Assembly: GCF_022828475.1 (NCBI RefSeq) | Contig: NZ_CP059557.1 | Coordinates: 248,001-312,000 of the forward strand | Source: Saccharopolyspora gloriosae | GTDB lineage: Bacteria > Actinomycetota > Actinomycetes > Mycobacteriales > Pseudonocardiaceae | Length of the DNA: 64,000 nucleotides | Direction of reading: 5' to 3' | In this document: piece by piece, positions 9,914 to 17,786 of the stretch | Layout: every line of letters starts with the position of its first letter | How positions within the stretch are numbered: the stretch's first letter is position 1 | Notes under the pieces: generated by a model | Seen by the model: the letters and a program-made list of their open reading frames with translations, nothing else | Databases searched by the model: none | Told to the model about the DNA's origin: nothing | Position numbers and translations under genes: made by a program

Positions 9914-10471
9914 ATGACCGTGACCGTGGTGGGAATCGGTGGTTCGGTGCGCCCGGACTCGCAGTCCGAGCGCGCGATGCACGCCGTGCTCGCCGGGGCG
10001 CGCGAAGCCGGCGCGAAAGTGCAGGCCATCGGCGGTGAAAGCCTGATCCTGCCGTTCTACGACCCGCACCTCACCGAACGCACCGACGCGGCCAGGGAAC
10101 TCGTGGCGGCACTGCGCGTCGCGGACGGCGTGGTGCTGTCCTCGCCCGGCTACCACGGCACCATCTCGGGGCTGTTGAAGAACGCCGTCGACTACGTCGA
10201 GGACCTGCGTGACGACGAGCGGCCCTACCTCGACGGCCGTGCCGTCGGCTGCGTGGGAGCCGCGTACGGGTGGCAGGCCTCGGTGACGACCCTGCAGGCG
10301 CTGCGGTCGGTGGTGCACTCGCTGCGCGGGTGGCCGACGCCGCTGGGCGCGGCGGTGAACTCCTCGGAGGTCCGGTTCGGACCGGAGGGGGAGTGCTCGG
10401 ACCCGAAACTCGCCGGGACGCTGAGCACGATCGGCGCTCAACTCGTGGAGTTCGCCGAGAAACGTCGATGA
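9914..10471 (+). CDS. NADPH-dependent FMN reductase family protein
   Basis: 185-residue flavodoxin-fold protein. GIGGSVRPDSQSERA is the FMN phosphate-binding loop and SSPGYHGTISGLLKNAVDY is the SPxYxxxxxxxLKNxxD signature of NAD(P)H:FMN reductases (ArsH/SsuE/YieF type). It reduces FMN or quinone-like substrates with NAD(P)H. A GAAAGGA site precedes the ATG. It is followed 98 bases later by a Dps gene on the same strand; joint expression in redox stress is plausible, but no shared regulator is visible. Confidence 0.9.
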   Translation: MTVTVVGIGGSVRPDSQSERAMHAVLAGAREAGAKVQAIGGESLILPFYDPHLTERTDAARELVAALRVADGVVLSSPGYHGTISGLLKNAVDYVEDLRDDERPYLDGRAVGCVGAAYGWQASVTTLQALRSVVHSLRGWPTPLGAAVNSSEVRFGPEGECSDPKLAGTLSTIGAQLVEFAEKRR

Positions 10472-10569
10472 CCTGGTGCAACGCCCGTCGATGATTGACT
10501 TGAGGCTGAAGCGGGTACCCGGACGGCTGAACCCGAACCGATTGCGCACCCGGCGCGAGGAGGTACGTG

Positions 10570-11058
10570 ATGACCGAGAGCAAGTCTCCGATCACCAGCC
10601 CGCTCCGCGACTCCGACAAGGACATCACCGGCAAGGCGTTGCAGGGCACCCTGGTCGACCTGATCGATCTGCACCTGGTGGCGAAGCAGGCGCACTGGAA
10701 CGTGGTCGGCCGGTTCTTCCGCGACGTGCACCTGCAGCTCGACGAGCTGGTCACCACGGCCCGGGGATTCGCCGACGACGTGGCGGAACGCGCCGCCGCG
10801 CTGGGCATCTCCGCCGACGGCCGGGCTTCGACGGTGTCGAAGAACTCCGGGCTGCCGACGCTCGAACAGGGCTGGCACACGGATCGCGAGGTCGTGCGAG
10901 CCACCGTGGACGCGCTCGCGGCGCTGATCAGCCGCCTCCGCGCCCGGATCGACGAAACGGACAAGACCGACCTGGTGTCGCAGGACCTGCTGATCAGCAT
11001 CGCCCAGGAACTCGAGAAGGCCCACTGGATGTGGGAAGCACAACTCACCGAATCCTGA
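10570..11058 (+). CDS. dps: Dps-family ferritin-like DNA-protection protein
   Basis: 162 residues with the Dps/ferritin four-helix pattern. HLVAKQAHWNVVGRFFRDVH provides the ferroxidase ligands, LDELVTTARGFADDVAER supplies the partner helix with the conserved D and E, and AHWMWEAQL ends the domain. Dps dodecamers oxidise and store iron and shield DNA from peroxide. The ATG at 10570 sits five bases after AGGAGGT; a GTG directly before it is too close to that site. The N-terminus is short, without the Lys-rich DNA-binding tail of E. coli Dps. It converges on the Old Yellow Enzyme gene through repeat copy B and a strong terminator. Confidence 0.92.
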   Translation: MTESKSPITSPLRDSDKDITGKALQGTLVDLIDLHLVAKQAHWNVVGRFFRDVHLQLDELVTTARGFADDVAERAAALGISADGRASTVSKNSGLPTLEQGWHTDREVVRATVDALAALISRLRARIDETDKTDLVSQDLLISIAQELEKAHWMWEAQLTES

Positions 11059-11059
11059 C

Positions 11060-11285
11060 TTCGTTCCCGCTGCGATCTCGCCTTGCCTGGGGGGTCGGGT
11101 GGCGGAACCTCAGTTGGTCTCTCGCCGCGGGATATTTTTCCCTAGCGGCTCCGCCACGAGGGAAAAAGCCGTCCTCACGAGGGACCAACTGAGAACCCGC
11201 CGGTGAGCGGCTCGCTTTGGTAAGCGCTGCTCAGCGGCTTCGCCGCTGACAAGACGACGACAATGTCGAACAGGGCGAAAGCAAA
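11060..11285 (+). repeat. Dispersed structured intergenic repeat, copy B
   Basis: Core from GTGGCGGAACCTCAG (11099-11113) to CTGAGAACCCGCCGGTG (11188-11204). The outer stem CTCAGTTGGTC pairs with GACCAACTGAG, the inner stem TTTTTCCCT with AGGGAAAAA. The tail holds AGCGGCTTCGCCGCT (about 11233), the same motif that is multiplied 18-bp-wise near copy C. Confidence 0.8.
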
Positions 11286-11296
11286 ACAGGTTCTCG

Positions 11297-11337
11297 TGAA
11301 ACGACCCGGTGCTCCTAGTGAGCACCGGGTCGTTTCA
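11297..11337. terminator. Strong bidirectional terminator
   Basis: Perfect 18-bp arms (TGAAACGACCCGGTGCTC and its complement) with a 5-base loop, between the convergent Dps and Old Yellow Enzyme genes. Arm ends give short A/T runs on both sides. Confidence 0.85.
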
Positions 11338-11342
11338 TGTCG

Positions 11343-12404
11343 TCAGCGGCGGGCGCGTTCGTACTGCTTGGGCCAGAGGTCTGAGGCGCGGAGGCGGTCT
11401 GCCGCGTGCAGAGGCCAGTGCGGGTCGCGGAGCAGTTCGCGGGCCAGCAGCACCACGTCGGCCGAACCCGAGTTCACGACCTCCTCGGCCTGCTCGGGCG
11501 AGGTGATCAGGCCGACCGCGCCGGTCGGGACCTCGGCTTCGAGCTTGATCTGCCGGGCGAACCTGGTCTGGTAACCGGAGCTCACCGGGATCTGCGCGTC
11601 CGGCACGGCGCCGCCCGTCGACGCGTCGATCAGGTCCACCCCGTGCTGGGCGAGCAACCTGCTCAGCCGCACCGAGTCGTCCCCGGTCCAGCCGCCTTCG
11701 ACCCAGTCCGTCGCCGACAGCCGCGCCAGCAGCGGGCGGCCTTCCGGCCACACGGCGCGCACCGCGTCCACGATCTCCAGCAGCACGCGGACGCGGCCGT
11801 CGAAGTCCCCGCCGTAGCGGTCCGTCCGGTCGTTGATCAGCGGCGAGTAGAACTGGTGCCCCAGGTAGCCGTGCGCGAAGTGCAGCTCGATCACGTCGAA
11901 GCCCGCCTCGTCGGCGCGGTGGGCGGCGTCGGCGAACCGCTGCGGGAGCGCGGCGACCTCGTCCTCGGTCAGCGCACGCGGGGCGGCGAGTTCGCCGAAC
12001 GCGTTCGCGGTGGAGCTCACCGTCTGCCAGCCGCCCTCGGACTCGGACACCGTGGCGCCCCCTTCCCAAGGTGCGGCGGCCGATGCCTTGCGGCCCGCGT
12101 GCCCCAGCTGGACGGCGGGCGTGGCGCCCTGTTCCCGCAGGAAGTCCGTGATCCGGCGCCAGGCGGCGGCCTGCTCATCGTTCCACAGCCCGGTGTCGCC
12201 GGGGCTGATGCGGCCTTCCGGTGCGACGGCGGTCGCTTCGGCCATGACGAGCCCGGCGCCGCCGATCGCGAACTGGCCGAGGTGCACGAGGTGCCAGTCG
12301 CCGGGCACGCCGTCCACTGCGGAGTACGTGCACATGGGGGAGACCCAGACGCGGTTTCGGATGGCGGTGTCGCCCAGCTTGAACGGGTCGAAGAGATGGC
12401 TCAT
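11343..12404 (-). CDS. NADH:flavin oxidoreductase, Old Yellow Enzyme (YqjM-like)
   Basis: 353-residue TIM-barrel flavoenzyme. LFDPFKLGDTAIRNRVWVSP is the classic OYE N-terminus; MCTYS carries the regulatory Cys of the thermophilic-like (YqjM) class. QLGHAGRK, HFAHGYLGHQFYSP and NDRTDRYGG supply FMN- and substrate-binding residues. Family reaction: NAD(P)H-dependent reduction of activated C=C bonds in enones and maleimides. The ATG at 12404 was chosen because it begins the family N-terminus; upstream codons are not conserved in type. It is transcribed alone, away from the small peptide gene at 12706. True substrate unknown. Confidence 0.92.
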   Translation of the reverse strand: MSHLFDPFKLGDTAIRNRVWVSPMCTYSAVDGVPGDWHLVHLGQFAIGGAGLVMAEATAVAPEGRISPGDTGLWNDEQAAAWRRITDFLREQGATPAVQLGHAGRKASAAAPWEGGATVSESEGGWQTVSSTANAFGELAAPRALTEDEVAALPQRFADAAHRADEAGFDVIELHFAHGYLGHQFYSPLINDRTDRYGGDFDGRVRVLLEIVDAVRAVWPEGRPLLARLSATDWVEGGWTGDDSVRLSRLLAQHGVDLIDASTGGAVPDAQIPVSSGYQTRFARQIKLEAEVPTGAVGLITSPEQAEEVVNSGSADVVLLARELLRDPHWPLHAADRLRASDLWPKQYERARR

Positions 12405-12705
12405 ACCGGTAACTACACACTTGCACACGCAGGTATTCCGCGCTGTGCGTCACTCGGCGCGCGACGTGGGTCACGCCGGCGCGGGGTGTGCCTACCGGCG
12501 GCGCCTGGGAGTCCGCTCGATGCGGCGTGGAAACGTGCTGGGAATGTCGAATTCCGACCGCGCGGCGGGAATTCGTTCAGCCGGTTCCCAGTGAATTAGC
12601 AGTGCCTTCGCGTCGAATGCGGCGGAATTCCGCCGGTAGATTCATTCATGTCGGAGCCGAACGGCACCGGCGAAAGAGTAGAAATCACGACCAGGAGGTC
12701 ACACA
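12405..12705. other. Gene-free leader upstream of the proline-rich peptide
   Basis: 301 bases carrying the divergent promoters of the OYE gene and the peptide gene. A GGCGGAATTCCGCC palindrome lies near 12622-12635. TAGATT at about 12638 could be a -10 for the peptide transcript. A competing short frame from 12648 has no ribosome site. Confidence 0.35.
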
Positions 12706-12792
12706 ATGGGTTTCCCCATCCCGGTTCCCGGTAAGCGCCCGCACTTCCCGCGTCCCGAGCATCCCGCTCCGGGCGAGCCGCCGCGGAAGTGA
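12706..12792 (+). CDS. 28-residue proline-rich cationic peptide
   Basis: Very short gene, missed by most length cut-offs. AGGAGG at 12693-12698 is a perfect ribosome site seven bases before the ATG. Ten of 28 residues are proline (positions 4, 6, 8, 12, 15, 17, 20, 22, 25, 26). The middle reads KRPHFPRPEHP and the C-terminus PPRK, giving 5 Lys/Arg and 2 His against 2 Glu. There is no Cys and no signal peptide. A 12-bp hairpin and an ABC exporter gene follow on the same strand. Proline-rich antimicrobial peptides of animals share PRP-type motifs and bind ribosomes; whether this peptide acts so is unknown. Alternatives: a leader peptide controlling the exporter, or a precursor that is modified and exported. 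Confidence 0.6.
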   Translation: MGFPIPVPGKRPHFPRPEHPAPGEPPRK

Positions 12793-12804
12793 CCCATTCC
12801 GGAG

Positions 12805-12835
12805 TGGCCGGCGGCGCCCGTATCGTCGCCGGCCA
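12805..12835 (+). terminator. Hairpin between peptide and exporter (possible attenuator)
   Basis: TGGCCGGCGGCG (12805-12816) pairs with CGTCGCCGGCCA (12824-12835), 12 bp with one G-U, loop of 7. It starts 12 bases after the peptide stop. There is no T run, so it may reduce rather than stop transcription into the exporter gene. Confidence 0.55.
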
Positions 12836-12861
12836 TTCCGGGTGCTCAGGAGAGGGGAACG

Positions 12862-14688
12862 ATGACTGCCGCACCAGGAATTCGGGAGATCTTCGCCCGG
12901 TTCCGGCCCTTCCTGCGGCCGGAACGCGGCGGACTGCTCGCCGCGGGACTGCTGCTGGTGCTGGCCGCGCTGGCCGATACGGCGGCGATCTGGATGTTCA
13001 TGCTGATCACCGACGATGCGCTGGCGGCAGGCAGTCTTGACGCCTTCTGGGTTCCGGGGCTGTCCTGGCTGGCGATCGCGGCGTTCGGGGCGGCGGCCTC
13101 TTTCGGCGGCGCCTACCTCTCCACGCGTGCCGCCGAACGATTCCTGGTGCGCTTGCGCGCGCACGTGTTCGCGCATGTGCAACGACTGTCGCCCGATTTC
13201 TTCGCGCGCCGAAAAATGGGCGACCTGGTGGCCAGGTTGTCCGGGGACGTGGAGGCGGTGGAAAGGCTCGTCGCCTCCGGAATGGTGGAAACGGGAACCG
13301 CGCTTTTCAGCGTCGTCCTCTACGCGGGTGCCGCGCTCTACCTGCGCTGGGATCTCGCATTGCTCTCGTTCGCGCTCGCGCCCGCTTTCTGGCTGGTGGC
13401 CCGGAAGTTCTCCGCCGGAATGCGCGTCGCCTCCCGGGAAGAACGCGCCGGAAACGGTGAGATCGCCACCGTCGTGGAAGAAGGCCTCTCCCACGTCGAG
13501 CTCGTGCAGTCCGCCAACCAGCAGAACCGCCAGGACGCGAAGCTGCACACGGCCTCGATGCGCTGGTTCCGCGCCAAGTTGACCGAGGCGAGGCTGTCCG
13601 CGCTGTACCCACCGCTGGTCACGATGGTCGAGACGGTGTGCATCCTGCTCGTCATCGGGGTCGGGGTCTGGGAGATCTCCGCCGACCGCATCACCATCGG
13701 CGGCCTGATGGCCTTCGCCGCCTACATCGGCTACCTGTACCCGCCGCTGCAAGACCTGGGGCGCATCACGATGGCGGTGACCGCCGCCCGCGCCGGATCG
13801 GAGCGGTTGATCGAACTCCTCGACGCCCGGCCCGCGGTGGTCGACGCTCCGGGCGGCACCGCCCAGCTGCCTCGGAGCAACCGGCCCGGCCGCTCCATCG
13901 AGTTCGACCGGGTCGTGTTCCGCTACCCGCAGGCAGCGGAGCCCGCACTGCGGGATTTCCGGCTGCAGGTCCATCCTGGCGAGTTCGTGCTGATCACCGG
14001 CCCGAGCGGGGTGGGGAAGTCGACGCTGGCGCGGCTGCTGCTGCGGTTCTACGACCCGGAGGCCGGGCGCGTGCTGCTCGACGGCGTGGACCTCACCCGG
14101 CTCCCGCTGCACGCGGTCCGCGACCAGGTCGGCTTGGTGCCGCAGGAAGCGGACATGCTGCACGGCACCGTCGCCGAGAACATCGCGTTCGCGCGCCCGG
14201 AAGCCACCGAGTCCGAGATCGTCGCCGCCGCGCGGGAAGCCGACGCCGACGAGTTCGTCCGAGCGCTGCCCGAGGGCTACGACACGATGCTCGGGGAGCG
14301 GGGTGCACTGCTGTCCGGCGGCCAGCGCCGCCGCATCGCGATCGCCCGTGCCGTGCTGCGCCGCACCCCGGTGCTGGTGCTCGACGAGCCGACGAACGGC
14401 TTGGACGCGGAGTCGAAGCGCAAGGTCATCGCCCCGCTGCGCAACCTGGCTCGCACCCGCACGACCATCCTGATCAGCCACGATCCGGAGCTCGCCGAGC
14501 TCGCCGACCGGGTCGTCGTGCTGCGCGCCGGACCGGCTCGCCACCACGGCACCGCAGGCTCGCGGGCCGGGCACGTGATCAGTGGAGACCTGTCCGCCCC
14601 GGCGCCGGACGACGCGCCCACGGTGCAGCTGCACCGCCCCTGGCTCGCGGGGCTGACCGATCCGCTGAACGCGCGCGGGCGGGCGTGA
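12862..14688 (+). CDS. ABC exporter, fused membrane and ATPase domains
   Basis: 608 residues. Six predicted membrane helices (about 25-290) form a type-I exporter domain, followed by an ATPase domain. Visible are Walker A GPSGVGKST (about 378), Q-loop GLVPQEADML, signature LLSGGQRRR, Walker B VLVLDEPTNGLD and switch His in ISHD. There is no N-terminal C39 peptidase, so any peptide cargo must be cleaved elsewhere or carry no leader. It would work as a homodimer. AGGAGAGGGG precedes the ATG. The only same-strand neighbour is the proline-rich peptide 69 bases upstream, making export of that peptide (or self-resistance) the natural guess. Lipid or drug export remains possible. Confidence 0.9.
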   Translation: MTAAPGIREIFARFRPFLRPERGGLLAAGLLLVLAALADTAAIWMFMLITDDALAAGSLDAFWVPGLSWLAIAAFGAAASFGGAYLSTRAAERFLVRLRAHVFAHVQRLSPDFFARRKMGDLVARLSGDVEAVERLVASGMVETGTALFSVVLYAGAALYLRWDLALLSFALAPAFWLVARKFSAGMRVASREERAGNGEIATVVEEGLSHVELVQSANQQNRQDAKLHTASMRWFRAKLTEARLSALYPPLVTMVETVCILLVIGVGVWEISADRITIGGLMAFAAYIGYLYPPLQDLGRITMAVTAARAGSERLIELLDARPAVVDAPGGTAQLPRSNRPGRSIEFDRVVFRYPQAAEPALRDFRLQVHPGEFVLITGPSGVGKSTLARLLLRFYDPEAGRVLLDGVDLTRLPLHAVRDQVGLVPQEADMLHGTVAENIAFARPEATESEIVAAAREADADEFVRALPEGYDTMLGERGALLSGGQRRRIAIARAVLRRTPVLVLDEPTNGLDAESKRKVIAPLRNLARTRTTILISHDPELAELADRVVVLRAGPARHHGTAGSRAGHVISGDLSAPAPDDAPTVQLHRPWLAGLTDPLNARGRA

Positions 14689-14879
14689 CCGGTTCTTCTT
14701 CCCGGCGCCCACACGGGGCACTCCGGCGAGAAACCGATCACGGCCAGGAGGACTGCCGGAAGCACCCGAGCGAAGTGACCTGCACGCCCACACTGGTGAG
14801 CAGGAGGCGGCTCCGCACCAGGTGAATGTCCCCTTTGCCCGATGTGAGCGGTCAACGGGCCGTCAGCTGACGAGCCGGC

Positions 14880-14923
14880 GGAGTGAACGTCCCTTCGTGA
14901 GCGGTCGAAGGGACGTTCACTCC
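14880..14923. terminator. Bidirectional terminator
   Basis: Perfect 18-bp arms around GAGTGAACGTCCCTTCG (14880-14897 and 14906-14923), loop of 8, between the convergent exporter and peptidase genes. A diverged half copy (GTGAATGTCCCC) lies 60 bases upstream, at 14822. Confidence 0.8.
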
Positions 14924-14939
14924 AGGTCGGGTGTCCGGC

Positions 14940-16784
14940 TCAGACGAGGCCCACGGCGCGACGGGCGAAGTGGATCTCCGCCGCGACCTGGCGCAAAGTC
15001 TCCGCCACCACCAGCGAACCGTGGCCCGCGTCGTAGCGGTAGAACTCGAACGGGACTTCCCGCCCGGCGAGCCGGTCCAGGTAGTTCAAGATCTGCTGGA
15101 TCGGGCACCGCGGATCGTTGTCCCCGGCCAGCACCAGCACCGGAGCCCGCACCTCGTCCACATAGGTCAGCGGCGAGCATTCCGAGTACACCGCCGGGAT
15201 CTCCTCCGGCGAACCGCCGAACAACGCCCGGTCGTAGGCGCGCAGCGGCTCCATCTCGTCGGCGTAGGCCGACACGTAGTCCGCCACCGGCACCCCGGCG
15301 ACTCCGCCCGCCCAGCGCTCCGGCTGCGTGCCCAGCGCCAGCAAGGTCAGGTAGCCGCCCCACGAAGCCCCGGCGACCACGCTCAACGCGGGCGTCGTGA
15401 GCCCTTCGCGGACCGCCCAGTCGTGCACGTGGGCGACGTCGGCGAGCTCGGTCAGGCCCGGCCTGCCCTCGATCGCGTCCCGCCAGGCCGAGCCGTAGCC
15501 CGTCGAACCCCGGTAGTTGATCTCCACGACGGCGAAGCCCGCGTCCAGCCACGCCGCCCGGTACGCCGAGAACCGGTCCTCGTCCGCCGCGTGCGGCCCG
15601 CCGTGCAGGTTGAACACCGTCGGCACCGGCCCGTCCCCGGTCGCAGCCGGGCGGGACACCAGCGCGTGCACGGTGTCGTTCGGGCCGTAGGGAACCGGCA
15701 CGAACACGTCGCTCACCGGCTGCGATTCCGGTGGCCGCTCGCCGGGCGGAGTCAGCAGCACCTGGTCGGCACCGTCCGCGCTCAACGTCCGCACCAGCGA
15801 CGGAGTGGCCGCCGACGACCACGAGTACTCCACCGAACGATCCGGCCGCACCGAGGCGTTGCCGACGGTCCCGGCCGGGGTGGACAGCTCGGTCAGCTCG
15901 TCCGAGTCGAGGTCGTAGCGGTGCATCGTGGTGCGCGCGTGGTGGGTGTGCGCGATCAGCAGCGCCGTGCCGTCCGGATACCAGTCCGCCGAGACCTCAC
16001 CGGGCAGCCCGAGGTCGATCTCCCGCTCGGTGTCGGCCAGCACGTCCCAGATCAACAGTTCTTCCCGGCCGTGCCGCTCGTGCAGCACCAGCAGCCGCGG
16101 ATCTCCCGCCACCGGCGCGAAGTCCAGCGCGTCCAGGCCCTTTCCCGGCCCGTCCCACTTGTCCGCGACCGTCGCCGCGCCGTCCACCCGCAGCACCCGC
16201 AGCGCCGGGTGCCTGCTGTCGCCGTGCTCGGAGTGCGAGAGCACCAGCAGGCTCTCGTCCCAGGACAGCGCGGACAGCCCGCCGTCCTGCTCGTGCTCGT
16301 AGACGACCTCCGGCGCCCCGCCCGCGCGCGACACCCACACCGTGACGCCGTCGTCGGTGGACATGCCGACCCCGGTGACCGTCGGCCCCAGTTCCAGCCC
16401 CGCCGGGTAGCCGGCGTGCACCCCGGGCAGCGCCGCTTCGGGTTTGCCGCCGGTGGCGGCGAAGTCCTCGCTCACCCACGACCCGAACTCGTCGCCGTCG
16501 GTGTCGTCGAACCACCACACCCGCGCGCCGTCCGCGGACAGCGTGCCGTGGAACGTCCCGTTCGGGCGGTCGGTGACCTGGCGGTGCTCCCCGGAGTCCC
16601 GATCCCACGCGTACAACTCCCAGGTGCCGCTGGAGTTGGAGACGTACAGGTTGCGCCCCGGCGCGTCCCGCGCCCAATCCGGCAGCGACACCCGCGGCGC
16701 GCTGAACCGCGCCCGCCACCGAGCCTCCCGCTCGGCGTCGTCGAACAGCTCTTCCGGAATCTTCGCGTCTGGGTAGGTGCTCAC
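14940..16784 (-). CDS. S9 family prolyl-oligopeptidase-like serine peptidase
   Basis: About 614 residues. The N-terminal two thirds are a beta-propeller: repeated short strands with DG, W.D and SADGARVWWFDD. The C-terminal alpha/beta hydrolase domain has NLHGGPHA for the oxyanion site, GASWGGYLTL with the nucleophile Ser in GxSxGG, an acid in LAGDNDPRCP, and the His in DAGHGS. Typical of acylaminoacyl- or dipeptidyl-peptidase-like S9 enzymes acting on short peptides in the cytoplasm; no signal peptide. The GTG at 16784 gives a family-like N-terminus; upstream codons are probably untranslated. Convergent with the exporter gene. Confidence 0.9.
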   Translation of the reverse strand: MSTYPDAKIPEELFDDAEREARWRARFSAPRVSLPDWARDAPGRNLYVSNSSGTWELYAWDRDSGEHRQVTDRPNGTFHGTLSADGARVWWFDDTDGDEFGSWVSEDFAATGGKPEAALPGVHAGYPAGLELGPTVTGVGMSTDDGVTVWVSRAGGAPEVVYEHEQDGGLSALSWDESLLVLSHSEHGDSRHPALRVLRVDGAATVADKWDGPGKGLDALDFAPVAGDPRLLVLHERHGREELLIWDVLADTEREIDLGLPGEVSADWYPDGTALLIAHTHHARTTMHRYDLDSDELTELSTPAGTVGNASVRPDRSVEYSWSSAATPSLVRTLSADGADQVLLTPPGERPPESQPVSDVFVPVPYGPNDTVHALVSRPAATGDGPVPTVFNLHGGPHAADEDRFSAYRAAWLDAGFAVVEINYRGSTGYGSAWRDAIEGRPGLTELADVAHVHDWAVREGLTTPALSVVAGASWGGYLTLLALGTQPERWAGGVAGVPVADYVSAYADEMEPLRAYDRALFGGSPEEIPAVYSECSPLTYVDEVRAPVLVLAGDNDPRCPIQQILNYLDRLAGREVPFEFYRYDAGHGSLVVAETLRQVAAEIHFARRAVGLV

Positions 16785-16961
16785 CTCACCGATCCTGCCC
16801 GATCCCCCGACACCACGCCGCCCCTTCCACCCGGGCGAGCCCGCGAGGTGGATCACCGGCTCGCGGACTCGCCCGGCCACGTCACGAGAAACGACCTGGC
16901 CGGAGCCCCTCGGGAGTTCCGGCCAGGTCGCGCACCTGTTGATCCGCGCCGGGCGAACGCG

Positions 16962-17528
16962 TTAGCTGATCGCCTGGCTCGCGCATCGGTAAACAGTGGC
17001 GATCGAGGTACCGCCTTCGGCGGCAATGCAGATCGCGCACGCCGTTCCGAACGTGGCCCCGCAAGCGACAGCGCATGCGATTCCAACGAAAACGACCACC
17101 GTCCACCTGATTCCTTGAGCCGCGAGGCAGTCGTTGAACTTGGTCCAGCTGAATCCTTGCGCGGTAATGGGCTGCGCGCTCGGTTTGCCCCAATCGGCGC
17201 CGTCCGTAAGGTGCGGACCGTGCTCGTCGAGGACCATGTCGAAGGCCGGATCGCCATCTTTCCAAATTTGGAAACGAACGGAGGTCTCAGATACCCGGGC
17301 GATCTTTGTTTCGATCGTGTGGGCGAGATTCCCCTGCTTGTCGAAAAGAACGGTCAGGGCGCTCGGGTCGTTTTCCTCCTGGGCGGCCGGAAATCTTACG
17401 TAGTCGTACGTTTCCGGTAATGAGAACGTTGTGCCCTCGTCGAAGCGGACAGCGGATCGGTCGATTCCCGAAAGTGCGGACGGTGCCGAACTGACGTGCT
17501 CACACGGCGACTGCGAGCCATGCGGCAA
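16962..17528 (-). CDS. Cys-rich protein with halocin-C8-like C-terminal segment
   Basis: 188 residues, not confidently assignable. The front half (to about residue 120) is soluble and acidic. After it comes a hydrophobic segment of about 55 residues with six Cys: FNDCLA, ACAVAC, TACAIC and YRCAS. Gly/Ala-rich helices with paired Cys at the C-terminus are the hallmark of halocin C8 and related actinobacterial proteins, where the C-terminal part is released as an antimicrobial microhalocin-like peptide. The longest frame starts with TTG at 17528, overlapping the upstream two-helix gene by 29 bases, without a clear ribosome site. No signal peptide is seen, unlike typical secreted precursors, so the N-terminus may be truncated. 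The region is poorer in G+C than its neighbours, suggesting transfer. Confidence 0.6.
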   Translation of the reverse strand: MPHGSQSPCEHVSSAPSALSGIDRSAVRFDEGTTFSLPETYDYVRFPAAQEENDPSALTVLFDKQGNLAHTIETKIARVSETSVRFQIWKDGDPAFDMVLDEHGPHLTDGADWGKPSAQPITAQGFSWTKFNDCLAAQGIRWTVVVFVGIACAVACGATFGTACAICIAAEGGTSIATVYRCASQAIS

Positions 17529-17667
17529 GCGCGACGATCAAACAGAAGCTTGCTGCGACCGGATAGTACGGGATGTTGACGATCGGTATCGATGCCGCAA
17601 GCAGTGCTATTGCTAGCCCTGTAGTGAGGTGTCCCCAGTTGAACCTGCGTCTAGTCAATTGTCCCAT
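17500..17667 (-). CDS. Small two-helix membrane protein
   Basis: 55 residues, beginning GQLTRRRFNWG after Met, then two hydrophobic stretches (TTGLAIALLAASIPIVNI, and PVAASFCLIVALAAWLAVAV to the end). GGGAACGAG lies just before the ATG at 17667. It sits immediately upstream of, and overlaps, the Cys-rich gene. A short cationic-N-terminus, two-helix protein next to a possible bacteriocin is a common immunity-protein arrangement; this is inference only. Local G+C is low: 34/60 and 33/60 in 17521-17640, and 26/60 in 17701-17760 upstream. Confidence 0.5.
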   Translation of the reverse strand: MGQLTRRRFNWGHLTTGLAIALLAASIPIVNIPYYPVAASFCLIVALAAWLAVAV

Positions 17668-17786
17668 CTCGTTCCCGGTGAGCGTCGCCGCGGCGGCGAG
17701 CGTACAGATGCGCACATAACCAAGCAACAATTATGGAAGAAATTGTCGGAACTTCTTGCGGAATCCGGACCAGGCCGTTCGCTAGT

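Noticed and set aside
12648-12734. Alternative small frame (about 28 codons) starting upstream of the proline-rich peptide
   Set aside because: No ribosome site; the AGGAGG sits inside it at correct distance for the 12706 start.
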